Part shown: piece by piece, positions 29,781 to 40,763 of the stretch
Layout of the letters: each line of letters opens with the position of its first letter
Numbering within the stretch: the stretch's first letter is position 1
Assembly: GCA_009801015.1 (NCBI GenBank)
Contig: VHZZ01000351.1
Coordinates: forward strand, 164,278-205,149
Source: Silene noctiflora
Lineage: Eukaryota > Streptophyta > Magnoliopsida > Caryophyllales > Caryophyllaceae
DNA: 40,872 nucleotides
Reading direction: 5' to 3'
Translations under genes and position numbers: made by a program
The notes under the pieces: generated by a model
The model's input: only the letters and a program-made list of their open reading frames with translations
What the model was told of the DNA's origin: nothing
Databases searched by the model: none

Positions 29781-31841
29781 TCAGATCCTAGAAGCGATCA
29801 TGGGTGTGGAGTTTTGGAGGTATCCACAGGCAGCTGCAACCCCGCTTCCCAGCTTGACGGGATATCCCACGTCCTTGAGTATCATTTCCACGCCAGCCAA
29901 ACATCCTAGCAATTGCAGCTACAATAATTGGAAACAAATCATGTTATTCATGTCCGAAAATGAGAGTCATAAGAGGGGTTGGAGCCAATTGTACACAATC
30001 ATGTCTCTATATTAAAAACACAATGAGTCGGGTTCAGGATGACCTAACGAAAATTGTGTGTACCTCATTCAAGTTACCAAGATGACCTATTCTGAAAACC
30101 TTGCCAGCGACTTTGTTGAGACCGAGGCCTAAGCTTAAATTATATCTCTTCCATGCCCTCTTCACAATCTCGGCGCTGTCAATGTATGGGGGGATGACAA
30201 CTGCAGTAACAGTGTCACTGAACCATTCTTCCTTCTGTGCACAATTCTTCAAACCCCATGCCTCTACTGCAAGTCTGTATCTCAAGATCATGAGTAGACT
30301 AAGTTAAATTATAATATCTCAATCAGCAAGTTTTACGTTGTCGAGAAAGACTTGCCTGGTTGCCTTAGCAAGGCGGCCATGCCTGGCAATGACATTGTCG
30401 AGGCCTTCCTCAAAAATGAGATCCAAAGCAGCTCTGAGTCCGTAAAGTAGTTGTATGGAAGGAGTGTAAGGCCAGTATGTCCCCATTTTGTAGAACTTCA
30501 AATAATCATTCCAGTCAAAGAAAACTCTGACAGATTTGGCAGTCTTGGTTGCCTCCAGCGCCTTAGCGCTTGCACAAATAATCCCCATCCCTGTCGGAAG
30601 AGAAAGAGCTTTCTGAGACCCTGTCAAAGCAACATCTACTCCCCACTCGTCCATGCGGAAATCAAGGGCACAGATTGATGAAACACCGTCAACTAGGAGG
30701 AGTGCAGGGTGATTGTAGTGATCTGTCAACAAAGCCAAAGCCACCTTTCAGATACATTATCTAGACAATCTTAATCTTCACCTATACACCGGGAAATAAC
30801 CAAGAATATGACAGGGAGAGTTTGAGTTTCACAGGTAAATCAGAATTCAGTACTCGGAAAATCTTTCCGGTTCACAAGCTCTCCTAATCAAGTATTCTTG
30901 TTAATCTTAGTAGTGCAACATATATATGCATCACATAACCCTAGACAAATGAAAAATTACCCAAAATCCTCCTGACAGTGGCTAAATTGTTAGTAACACC
31001 AGTGGCAGTCTCGTTGTGAACAATGCAGATAGCCTTAATAGTATGTGAAGTATCAGCTGCCAATTTTGATGCCATGACTTCGAGGTTGGCACCATGTCCC
31101 CACTCGCTCTCAACAACATCGACATTAAAGCCAAGGCGCTGCTGCTGGTCAATCCACAGCAAACTAAACTGTCCTATCAGGAAGGATATAGTTCGGTCTC
31201 CAGGCGATAGTGTGTTTGTCAGGGCACTTTCCCATGCACCAGTACCTAGAAAAGACATTTTCTGATCACTCAATTGAATCAAGTTAATACTACAGAGCAG
31301 CTATCAATGTTACAAACATCAAAAGGATCAAGATGTTCCTGGTTGATCCATCTTTGTGTTAAGGAAATTTATTATTTTTTGTTGACAGTTTTATGCTAGT
31401 GACTTAACTAGATTACAAGGTAAGTTTTGCTGTTCCGAGCTGAAAACTCGCCCCAAAAATTGTAGTAAAAGACTAAAAGCAGTCATGTCTGGTTGTAAGT
31501 TTGTAACTTATCATAAGACGGTGTTACCTAATTACCTTAGGCCAATTTAGAAACATCATTATTCACTTTTTCAGAAACCAAGCTTATGTTGCTGTTGTCG
31601 CGTTAAGCACGTTTCAGAAACCAAGTAGAGCTATACCTGTTGTAGGGATGATAAAAGGGGTTCCAGTGGTAGTTTTGAAGATCTTTTTGACATCTTCAAG
31701 AAGAGTTTTGGTCAGTGCAGGTATAGCAGGAGACCGATAATCTTCATTGTTTCGATTCATGGCTCGAATGACAGGTTCCGGGATATTGACAGGCCCTGGA
31801 ACAAACAAGTGATTCCTCCCTGGTCCATAAACATAGTCCAT
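29781..31841 (-). CDS. AGT1: Serine:glyoxylate aminotransferase, five coding exons
   Basis: Exons in transcript order: 31841-31637, 31245-30961, 30722-30356, 30274-30064, 29918-29781. Total 1206 nt, 401 aa, the same length as Arabidopsis AGT1/SGAT. The enzyme transfers the amino group of serine to glyoxylate, giving hydroxypyruvate and glycine in leaf peroxisomes during photorespiration. It is a PLP enzyme of class V; the Schiff-base lysine is Lys201 in LTGSQKALSLPTG. The N-terminus MDYVYGPGRNHLFVPGPVNI and the C-terminal tripeptide SRI (peroxisomal targeting signal 1) match the family. The intron between exons 3 and 4 (30355-30275, 81 bp) starts with GCAAGT, a GC-AG intron; the GT within that donor would put LAVEAWGLKNC out of frame. 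The other introns are GT-AG. The frame is intact. Confidence 0.96.
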
Positions 31842-32700
31842 CTTTCCCCTTGAATGATCACCGGATATGTTAAATTATCTACACCAGCAGCTCCTTAGCT
31901 GCAAAATACAGACACGATATAGATTCATCATTGCAAAGAAACAATGTATTGATGACCCATTTCAGGTTGTGCATAAAGCCACTGATAAAAATGTTCAAAC
32001 CCAAATATCATCAACAAAAATATTTCGACTAGTGATATTGTTCAGCATAGAAGTCTACACCCCCGGTAAGAACTCAACTCTTCCGAGATTGCAGAAAATC
32101 CTTCAGAAACAGATACCATCTTCCTAAACTAATAGGAATATTCATTCAGCAGAAATTTACAAATGAATAAACTTCAACAGAAGAAACAAATCAACAGTTA
32201 TAGAAGAAATTGCTTGCCATATGAGCACAGTAAAATTTAGAAGTGGAATAAAGAAAAGTGAGCCATATGAGCCATGAATTGTGTCCGTAATTCTTTGGTT
32301 CTATATTACGTATGATGGAATACAGAAAAATGACTCGCTATTCACTAAGCTACAAAGTAGTAGTCATTCATTGCGTATATCTGACGCGCTTTTTAGTCCA
32401 ACTCATTCGGAAATAGCCTATATGTGTTATTAACAAAGGCATGCATAAGATTAAATCTTGGTTTTGGACACAGTTAGCCATGGTATCGGCTATCCCAATC
32501 TAAAATTATATACAGTGGCAGAACCAAGCAGGGGAACTCGCGCCCCGGAACAATATAAAGATTGAAGTATTTAGTTGGAAATAACATAAATCCTGGTTCC
32601 GCAACTATTTATATATGACAACATATGATAAAAAGGAGATGATTACCGGAGCGAGAAAGTAGCAGATGAAGAGGACTGATTTGAAGCCACCTTAAGAAAG
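31842..32700 (-). other. AGT1 5'UTR with a probable leader intron
   Basis: On the minus strand, CTCGCTCCG|GTAATC (donor at 32646) and TATTTTGCAG|CTAAGG (acceptor, exon resumes at 31898) define a probable 748 bp 5'UTR intron (32646-31899). It leaves a 57 nt leader piece before the ATG. No transcript evidence is available. It fits the distance to the TATA box. Confidence 0.5.
32512..32608. mobile_element. Short MITE inside the AGT1 leader intron
   Basis: The left end ACAGTGGCAGAACCAAG and the reverse complement of the right end (ATAGTTGCGGAACCAGG) form imperfect inverted repeats about 96 bp apart. The AGTGGCGGAACCAGG-like end is common in plant MITEs. Non-coding. Confidence 0.5.
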
Positions 32701-32804
32701 AAAAGTTGACTGTGATTAAAAAGAACAGAAATTTCACAAGAAATGGAAAAGAAAGGAAATTAGAAACACCCTTGAATTACAGATAACATGATCAAGTTTT
32801 GCTT

Positions 32805-32878
32805 TTATATAAAAGAGCGGGAGACCAATCAAAATTTAATGAGACAAAATACACATTTAATACTACGTGGCAGATAAG
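32805..32878 (-). promoter_or_regulatory. AGT1 promoter: TATA box with I-box and G-box-like elements
   Basis: TATATAA (minus strand, 32811-32805) lies about 160 bp upstream of the leader-intron donor. Upstream of it are an inverted CCAAT motif (32824-32828), a TACGTGGC G-box/ABRE-like core (32864-32871) and GATAAG, an I-box (32873-32878). G-box plus I-box is the classic light-responsive pair of photosynthesis genes such as rbcS, which suits a light-induced photorespiratory gene. Function is inferred; the core is TACGTGGC and not perfect CACGTGGC. Confidence 0.5.
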
Positions 32879-32999
32879 GATCCTACCTTGTATGGCCAAG
32901 AATTCATACATCAGCTCCAACTCATTTGGAGATCAAGACAAATACTCAGATGGTGAAATTGATATTAACCTGTTCGTAAAACAATTGAAGTAAAGCTGT

Positions 33000-35160
33000 C
33001 CAAATAATATATATACTCTGTATGTAAATTACGGTTTTTGCCTACTAATCAGATCGGAGTATAGTTACTCCGTATGTAAACAGCCCAGATCAGATTAAGG
33101 TAATTCAGATTATTCATGACAATTTGTTGATAGTACTACATGACTCGAATAAGTCTTGAATTTGTCGCGGTCATGCTATCAGTTATCACAGCCTAATCTC
33201 GCTAAATGGGATCAATAATGCTTCAAAACGCTGTAAAATGAGGTCACGTTAAACTCCAAAACCTTTATATCCCGTCTGTTTATCGGTGCTGTGGCCGATA
33301 TTTTATAAGTCATAATCAACAAAAACTGGAATCTTTTTATAGGGCTGAGAAAGCCAAATAAAAGATAACAGGATAATGAGCTATCAACCACAAAATTCGT
33401 TTGGCCAATGCCACTGTCATTTTGGTCCAGTTTGTTTTCATAAGATGTAACCTTCCTATTATTGTTTTCATCCTCCATCTTCGAATTTTTGTACCGATTA
33501 GGGGAAGGGAAAACAAGCCAAACCTGAGACGTGTGTCAACCGTGAACATACGTTTATTTCAGCTAGCGTAGTTGGTAAAGCTGTTGACACACTGCGAAAA
33601 TATATGAATCAAAAAATAGATATTTTTGGATGAATGAACAGTAGAACACAAATTATTCATAAATCAGCAGGAGGAAACTGTAACAAAAGGTAAAAAGAGA
33701 TGATAACAGCAGACCTGGATCAACCAGACATATGGTTCCAGTCTAGAAAAAGTACTGATATACTGACATACAGAACAAAAATATACTATCAGGTTTCATT
33801 GCAGGAAAGCCGCACATACAGAACCAAAATCTTGAGCTTGTAACGGATAATGCCCGTCTTTAATGAGAATTTGTGTTGATCATGTGTGGCCTGTTGTATG
33901 TGAAGTCATTTCTATAGCTGAGATTCTGTGAATGTTGTATGCAGTCTGCTACAAGCTGCATTTCTGGCAGTTAAATAATCTGGCAGTAAATCACAGCTCC
34001 TAATCCCCTATATACTAAAAGATTAACCCATCTCTAAATTTGCTCAAATTTCCCGTCTAAGTGATATTTTATTTGACAATATTTATTTCCTAATTAATTA
34101 GTCTTCATCATCAATATTTACAATTGAACAATATTTATCTTCTAATTAATTTTGTAACATAATCATGGTTTAACATCTATAATTGTTCAACTTTTACATA
34201 AATAAGGCTAATAAAATATTTCGTTAGGATTATATATGCAAATTTCTACTCTTTTTAAAATGAAGATAAATTGCATTTAGTTTAATTACTAGTCAAATTC
34301 TCTAATATGAGTCAACTTGTAATTATTTCCGCCTTAATTTTGATGCAAAAAAAGTAAAGAGAAATAATTCCGACTCGGAGGGAGTATTATTTTTTGAAAT
34401 GCAAATATTAGGAAATTTTTTTGTAGCATCCATATTACTAATAGAAAGATACATCCTTACAAAAATAGTCATAATAAATATTACTAAAAGAAAGATTTAC
34501 ATAATAAATTAGCGATGGTTTGCTTATAAAAGAGGTAGCATATAAATATTTAAATGTATAAGAAATCAAGTCCGCAGGTCCAACTTGTAATATGACATGT
34601 ATGTAGAGTCCTAAATTGTGGGATATTGATAGTTTTTAGTTTGATAAATGGGATAGAAAAACATGCCCTACTTACAAGGTTCACAACTTATAATCCATCT
34701 TTTGTTGTGTCAGTATCCAAAAAATTAGGCCTAATTGAGATAAAAGTCTTTTTAGGCGGGAAAACTAAGAGAATTTTTATTCTTAAAAAGGGAGATTATT
34801 ATTAAAGAAAAATTACAAATAATCACCTCATATTTGCTATTTTTTTTTTTACAAAAAAAACCCTCAACTTCACCACCCGCGGACTTGTTATTTTCCGACT
34901 TGTTAAGTGACGATTTACACTGAATACCAAGATTGCCTTCATTTAATCATACCAACACAACATTTTCACCAATTCATCACACAAATAACATAATATTTTC
35001 CCCAAATTCAATTAAGGAACCCTAATCCCCAAATTCATATAAAATACAGTTGACACTCGTGCGTTGCAATGGGCTAATTAACTTAGTTGTAATGCTACAT
35101 TTTTTGTCTAATTATTTGTTTACATATAATTAAAATATCTTTTTCAAATAAAATAAAAGA
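33000..35160. other. Intergenic region without a supported gene
   Basis: AT-rich with no coding signal. A MITE-end-like segment lies at 33838-33876 (cttgtaacggataatgccc and following gtctttaatgagaa), and a lone Stowaway-type end CTCGGAGGGAGTATTA near 34375. Otherwise nothing I can assign. Confidence 0.5.
33014..33078. repeat. Inverted TACTCCGTATG motif pair
   Basis: TATACTCTGTATGTAAATTA at 33014 and TAGTTACTCCGTATGTAAAC near 33062, with GATCGGAGTATAG between them. The TACTCCGTA word also occurs near 2673, 6058, 18025, 19556 and 33067, and may be a relic of Stowaway-like ends. Confidence 0.4.
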
Positions 35161-35227
35161 TACTCCCTCCATATTTTAATGTTCTTCCCATTTCTCCATT
35201 ATTTGTGAGGAGTATATGGAGGGAGTA
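35161..35227. mobile_element. Stowaway-like MITE, 67 bp
   Basis: The perfect 14 bp terminal inverted repeats TACTCCCTCCATAT and ATATGGAGGGAGTA enclose a 39 bp core with TGTTCTTCCCATTTC. The reverse complement of part of this core (ATGAAATGGGAAGAACATTA) occurs twice within the MITE at 35766-36160. Confidence 0.75.
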
Positions 35228-35765
35228 ATACACTTTGTTAATGAAAAAAAAAAGGTTGTAAAGCTTAATATTTATATGTTATTGTTGTAATTGCGCGTCC
35301 GTTAATATAAACTCTTATTATAAGAGCTTTCTAAGATAACTTTTAGGAGACTCAAAAGATTTTGGATTGAAACTTAGTTCAATAATACTCTTATTTATAA
35401 TATGGGGTCACTTCATAATCTTTTGATTTTAGACCATTCAACTATTTATACGTATTATATTTATCACGCCTACGTTATTTTTCAATGTGGGACAAGTTTA
35501 TTAACTAAAAATTACACAATTTTTAGTAAGTGTAAATCATATGAAATTTATACTTTAATGAATTTTTACCACAAATATAATTATATTATTTTCATAGTTT
35601 TTTTTAGATAAACATATTATAATATCACTAACTTATAATCGCCTTTATAAATACTTACGGAGTACGTGCTTAATATTTGTATGTTATGCTTTTATTATCA
35701 CACTTGAGTCACTCAAAATATTTTGTGTTGATATCTAAGTTTCAATGATAACTCTTATTTATAAT

Positions 35766-36160
35766 CTAGGTAGCACCAAAACGGACACGGACATTGACAC
35801 GACACAGACACGTGACACGGCATCACATATAATTTAGGACACGGGCTACGCTATTTAAATTTAAGAAATTATATATATTTATAGTTAAAATAATTAACGT
35901 ATCATTTTATTTTATGAAATGGGAAGAACATTAAAAAGGAGTATTTTAATGAAATGGGAAGAACATTAAAATTTGATTTTGACTATAACTTATTATCATT
36001 TCCCATTCAAAACCGTCTTCTAATCGATCTTTTTCAGTCTTTCGACATCTCATTTCTCATTTATTGGTATCTGACACATTTAGGCGTGTCCGGCGTGTAT
36101 CCGATGAGTGTCGTGTCCGACACGGGACAGCTGATTAGGAGGAGTGTCCGTGCTATCTAG
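35766..36160. mobile_element. hAT-like MITE, 395 bp, with 8 bp target duplication
   Basis: The ends CTAGGTAGCAC and GTGCTATCTAG form 11 bp inverted repeats with one mismatch. TTTATAAT flanks the element on both sides (35758-35765 and 36161-36168). The related tandem-array unit at 36288 shows the uninterrupted target (CTTATTTATAATCATGTG). The subterminal GGACACGG / GTGTCCGACACGGGACA words match a widespread plant MITE type. An 8 bp duplication fits hAT; a 9 bp reading (TTTATAATC) would point to Mutator. Confidence 0.7.
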
Positions 36161-37195
36161 TTTATAATCATGGGATCACCCCGCTTTACGATAATCTTCT
36201 GATGTGGGACAATTCACCCCACCTTATGATACTTGACAGACTCAAAAGATTTTGTGTTCATACATAAGTTTCAATAATGACTCTTATTTATAATCATGTG
36301 ATCACCTCACCTTATGATAATCTTCTAATGTGAAACGATTTACCTTATGACAAATCTTCTGATGTGAGATACTACAACTATTTATTCGTAGTATATTCAT
36401 CATACCTACATTATTTTTCAATGTGGGACAACTAATATACTGAAAAGTACACCATATTTTCCGCACATAATTCGACATCCAACCCGATTTGATAATGAAC
36501 AAATACTATATTATCTATTAATATCCGTACGTTTGTTTATCATAATTAAAATATGTTCAAATGATATAGAACTTATACTCTAATGATAGCATTTTTTTTA
36601 CTACAAATCTAATTATATAATTTTCATAATTTTTTTTATGATATTTTTTTGCCAAATGAAATGATAATTTTTATATAAGTAAAAATTATAATCATCATCA
36701 CTTGAATATAATATAGAAAATTATATCATATTATGGAGAGAATGATACAAACTTTTAACAGTTGTCTAAGATAATACTTAAGAGATTCAAATGATTTTGG
36801 GTTGATACCTAAATTACAATGATGTCTCCTATTTATATTATAATCATAGATTCATCTCATCTCATGCTAATCTGATGTGGGACAATATACTATTTATATG
36901 TATTCACTACACGTGCATTATTTTTAAATGTGGGATAAATAACATACTAAGAAATACACCATCTTTTTCAATGTAATAGTATATACAATCTATTAATATT
37001 CGTATGTTTTTTTTTTTCTATTTTTTATCATAATTAAAATATTTGCAAATAATATGAAATTACTCTAATGATTGCATTTTTTTATCATTAATCTAATTAT
37101 ATTATTTTCGTAAATTTTTTTACAATATTTTTTTGTCAAATGAAATGTAAAATTTTTTATATAAAAATTTTAAATATTGAATATAATATAGGAAA

Positions 37196-37221
37196 TATAT
37201 ATATATATATATATATATATC
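37196..37221. repeat. (AT)n microsatellite
   Basis: AT dinucleotide run inside the spacer of tandem-array unit 4. Confidence 0.9.
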
Positions 37222-37575
37222 GCATTATAATTATAATAATAGTAAAAATAATTCCACTATATTTTTTATATCAAATATATTATTTAGGATACTTTCCTAA
37301 ATTAATTAATTTTTAAAAATAGAAACTGTACAAAGTCCTCTAAGACAATACTTAAAAAGACTCAAAAGAGTTTTCTTTGATACCCAAGTTTGAAAAATGT
37401 CTCCTATTTATAATCATAGGATTACCGACCTAATGATAATTTTCCAATGTGGGACAACTATACTATTTATATATAATATATTCATCACACGTACATAATT
37501 CTTCAATGTGGGATAAATAACATATTAAGAAGTATACCAACTTTTATCATAATTAAAATATGAGAAAAAAAATAA

Positions 37576-37797
37576 TACTTCGTTCATACCGTTGAATTGT
37601 TTACATTTTCTATTTTACACCGTTCCGCTTGACTGTCTACATTTCTTAATACCTTTCAGTGGGTGTGTGCCAAAATATGTGGTGATTACGTGAGAATAGT
37701 TGTGTAAGTAAACATATGAAAATTAGAGATATCTCATTTTCTTAATATTCGTGCAAAAAGTAAATGTAAATAATTCAATAGAAAGGAGGAAGTAGTA
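37576..37797. mobile_element. Stowaway-like MITE, about 222 bp, in array unit 5
   Basis: The left end TACTTCGTTCATACCGTTGA followed by ATTGTTTAC pairs with the reverse complement of the right end (TACTACTTCCTCCTTTCTAT, TGAATTATTTAC). TA at the ends. The tandem-array sequence (CATAATTAAAATATGAG ... ATGAAAGCATTTTT) resumes on both sides, which supports an insertion. Confidence 0.65.
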
Positions 37798-38019
37798 AAT
37801 AATACAAAATTTATACACAAATGAAAGCATTTTTAATATCTTAGTTTCTTAATGTTTTGCATTATACTTATTGGTTAGATTGATAATCAAACAATTATTT
37901 TATGTAAAATATAGAATATTACATAGTCTCTTTGTCATAATCTTGCAAGATCTTATAATATACTTTCCTAAAATTAAAAAAGGATGATGTGGACGCTATA
38001 ATATTGCTCGAAAAAAGCC

Positions 38020-38023
<4 letters not shown>

Positions 38024-38104
<81 letters not shown>

Positions 38105-38106
38105 TA
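38024..38106. repeat. Long (TA)n microsatellite
   Basis: About 80 bp of nearly pure TA repeats with two TTTA interruptions near the right end. Length likely polymorphic. Confidence 0.9.
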
Positions 38107-39380
38107 TTTATGTTAAACAGTAGGTTGGTTGTAACTCCTAGATTAACTTATTTTTATTGTAGCCGCTGAATAGGTAATTATATAAAGATTGACATCAACT
38201 TAATTTTAGGACACTTTTTAATCGGAAAAAACAAATTTTCCAAATTAGCTAGTGCAAACGCAATTGGTAGTAGAGATTGACCAAATCGAACAGGCTCGAT
38301 CACCTAGCTCGATTTTTTCCCGGCCATGGACTTAAGGTTTGGCCAAAAATGTTGGTGGCCTGGTCCACAAAAACCCAATATACATTTAGTGGCGGGTATG
38401 GGCCAAGTTTCTGTCCCGTTTTTCACTCCGGCCTAAGACCCAACCCAAAAATCTGGATAGAAGTTAGGAATAAATTGGTGTAATCTATACAATGACATAA
38501 AAAATCTAGATTGAGCAGCGACTAGAATGACACGTGGTGGAATAAAATCACATGCTAGATAAAAAAAATTAATATAAAAAAAAAAAAAAAAAACATTAAT
38601 TTTTTTTTCTTACGGGACCTTTTTGTCCTCAATATCATTGCGATCGCAAATCCGGACTTCCATAATACTAATTATACTATCAACGCTACAACATAACTAG
38701 ACCCGTGAATTTCACAGGTAATAAACTATTGATAATAAAAAAGATTAATTAGTTGTTGAATATGAATGTTATATTAAGATCATAATAATTGAAAAATTTT
38801 GGAGTTATTTTGTTTACGGTTTAGAAGGTAGAAAAACTTTGTAATTGCGAAGGGTAGTGTTAGAAAACTTTATGATAAAAGTCCGTGAAAGAGTAATTCA
38901 TATCCATTGAAGAAGTAATAACACGTATTTTTTTTGGCAAGCCTTAAAATGAACAAAGAAAAAGAGGATCGATTCGGGTGGAGCGTCGAACCTGCTAGTA
39001 AAGTGGTTAGGTTATTACACAAATTAATTAACTCATCAATCATTATACTTAGACATGTCTTCATAGTACCTCTTTCCGCAAATTCATAAAACCCTCCATT
39101 AAAACCTTTCATCTCACCAGGAAACTCACAATATGAGTTACCAAACTCGGTTAGACATTATTCCGTCTTCTTCCTCACCCGATTCACGATTCGAATATCT
39201 AGAGTTTTAAACCTCTATTGCAGTTCACAGTACGAATTTCCGCAAATAGATGTTCAAGTTGCCATTGTAGTTCCTTCGCGCACTAGGTTCATTTTTCGCC
39301 TAGGTGATAAGCCTCCTATTTCCTTTCGCTTTCAATTTCTGAAAAACGATCGTATCTTTTCTGATTTTTGTGAGTTTGAG
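38107..39380. other. Intergenic region without a supported gene
   Basis: It contains a CTCGATCACCTAGCTCGA-like inverted segment near 38295, an A-rich run at 38565-38594 and AT-rich DNA. From about 39130 the sequence becomes less AT-rich and coding-like (YEFPQIDVQVAIVVPSR in one frame near 39230) but is broken by stops. Possibly the decayed remains of a gene or retroelement. Not assignable. Confidence 0.35.
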
Positions 39381-39742
39381 TGTGATTAATGCCCCAGTGT
39401 GTCTCAATGTCTCGTTATCTGATAGAAGATTTTTTGTTAAAAGACAACATTACCAGTTGTGTTGAGTATGATGAAAACTCGACCAAAACAACTTTTCCAT
39501 ACCGTTTTAGAAACCAAAATCGTATACATTCGGATAGTTGTATGCAATATGCGATATGTCTTGTCGTTGAGTGTCTTTATCGTAAAAATGCAAAATTATG
39601 GGGCGATAAGGAAGAGAAACTCATGGTTGATATTGGTATGCTCATTCGAAATCTTCCTCCACCGTTACCATTCAAACCCTATTTGATTATTTCAAAAACA
39701 ACAACCTCAAGGCAGAAACGGGCAATAAGTCTTCAAGGATAA

Positions 39743-40690
39743 AACGTTATTAAACATTTATCTTGTCCGGTGAGATTTTTGTACGTGGTGCAAAACGTAT
39801 GGACAAAGTTGATTGTCCAGACTGTAAACCGAACCAACTATTCCAGTATTTCGATTCAGAAAGACCGGGCTTATTAAACTACGTGACAACTGAGTCGATG
39901 GACATTATCGTGCTAGCATATCTCAGTTAATGTTTTAATGAATTAACCTTATGAACAATATCAACCATAATCCATACTTTTGTAGGTTTATAATAGACAT
40001 TTTCAACGACAAAACAGATTAGATGGTGCATGCAACTTCCCGAATATGTACGTTGTTGGTCTCTAAAACGGTTTATTAGTATTTTATCAGAGTAAATTCA
40101 TGTAATGTATGTATATGTTGCGACATATATACATTTAACACAATTTACTAAACTTTTGCCACGGTTTATTAATATTTTGTCACAATTTTTGTTATGTTTA
40201 TTTATGTTTTGTCACGACTTTTGTTATCGTTGTTGTTGTTATTATTGTTTTTTTTTTTTTTTTTTTAAATTATGTTTTTTTACTTCTCTCAATCTTCTTA
40301 TTAAGCTTATGTATATTTATGACTAATTTATTCAATTTATTAAAGTTTTATTGGTATGGCCTTACAGGTAAGATTATTATTTATGTTTCCTGTGTTTTTA
40401 ATTAATCTTATCTATGCATTTTTTTGAATTTAGCATTTATTTTCTTTTGCCTATGATTATAAAATAAATCGTTTTTTGCAAAAAGATGATTTACCTTAAT
40501 TTGAATATTAGAAATAATTCTTTCAATATTTTTTCCATGAAGCTTTTTCATTTTTTTTATAAACACAATAGATGATCTTTCCTTTACATTTTTTTAAACT
40601 TGATTTTGTTTTTTTCTTTGTAATTTTTTTTTCCAAAAAAATCCGTATATTTTAGTACAAATTTGATAAAAATTTTATTTTTATTATTTC
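39743..40690. other. AT/T-rich stretch before the right-edge reading frame
   Basis: T-rich sequence with runs at 40249-40266 and elsewhere, ending in TTATTTCAG (about 40691), which resembles a plant intron acceptor. It may be the 5' intron of the gene starting at 40764. Confidence 0.3.
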
Positions 40691-40763
40691 AGTAATAAAG
40701 TATCATCTGGAGGGTGTAGTACTGATGCATCACCTGCAAAAGGGGGGACAAAAACATTCTCAT

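Larger units (their letters stand above)
35320..37900. repeat. Diverged tandem array, unit about 0.55 kb, about five copies
   Basis: A shared block of about 200 bp begins near 35335, 35700, 36240, 36770 and 37340. Hallmarks in order are AGACTCAAAAGATTTTG, GATACCTAAGTTTCAATGA, CTCTTATTTATAATCATGG, GATAATCTTCTGATGTGGGA, CACACGTACATTATTTTTCA and ATGTGGGACAA. The blocks are linked by AT-rich spacers that also correspond between copies (CATAATTAAAATATG, CTCTAATGATAGCATTTTTT, TTTTGCCAAATGAAATG). Unit 1 is shorter. Unit 2 is split by the MITE at 35766 and unit 5 by the Stowaway MITE at 37576. No coding frame. Confidence 0.75.

Noticed and set aside
33555-33600. tRNA-like A-box (TAGCGTAGTTGGTAAAGC)
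   Set aside because: No B-box or cloverleaf partner follows; chance match or decayed SINE head.
36302-36502. Minus-strand 66-codon frame
   Set aside because: Lies entirely in the tandem array.
33000-39100. LTR retrotransposon
   Set aside because: I looked for long terminal repeats and pol-like coding sequence and found none. The repeats here are the tandem array and MITEs.
39210-39385. Frame with VQVAIVVPSRTRFIFRLGDK resembling a retroelement zinc-knuckle region
   Set aside because: The CX2CX4HX4C spacing is not present and no reverse transcriptase follows. The resemblance is impressionistic.
39389-39742. 117-codon plus-strand frame (MPQCVSMSRYLIEDFLLKDN ...)
   Set aside because: No recognisable domain, and no splice or promoter context. 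It sits in a stretch where several frames look half-coding. Possibly a decayed gene; not supportable as a CDS.
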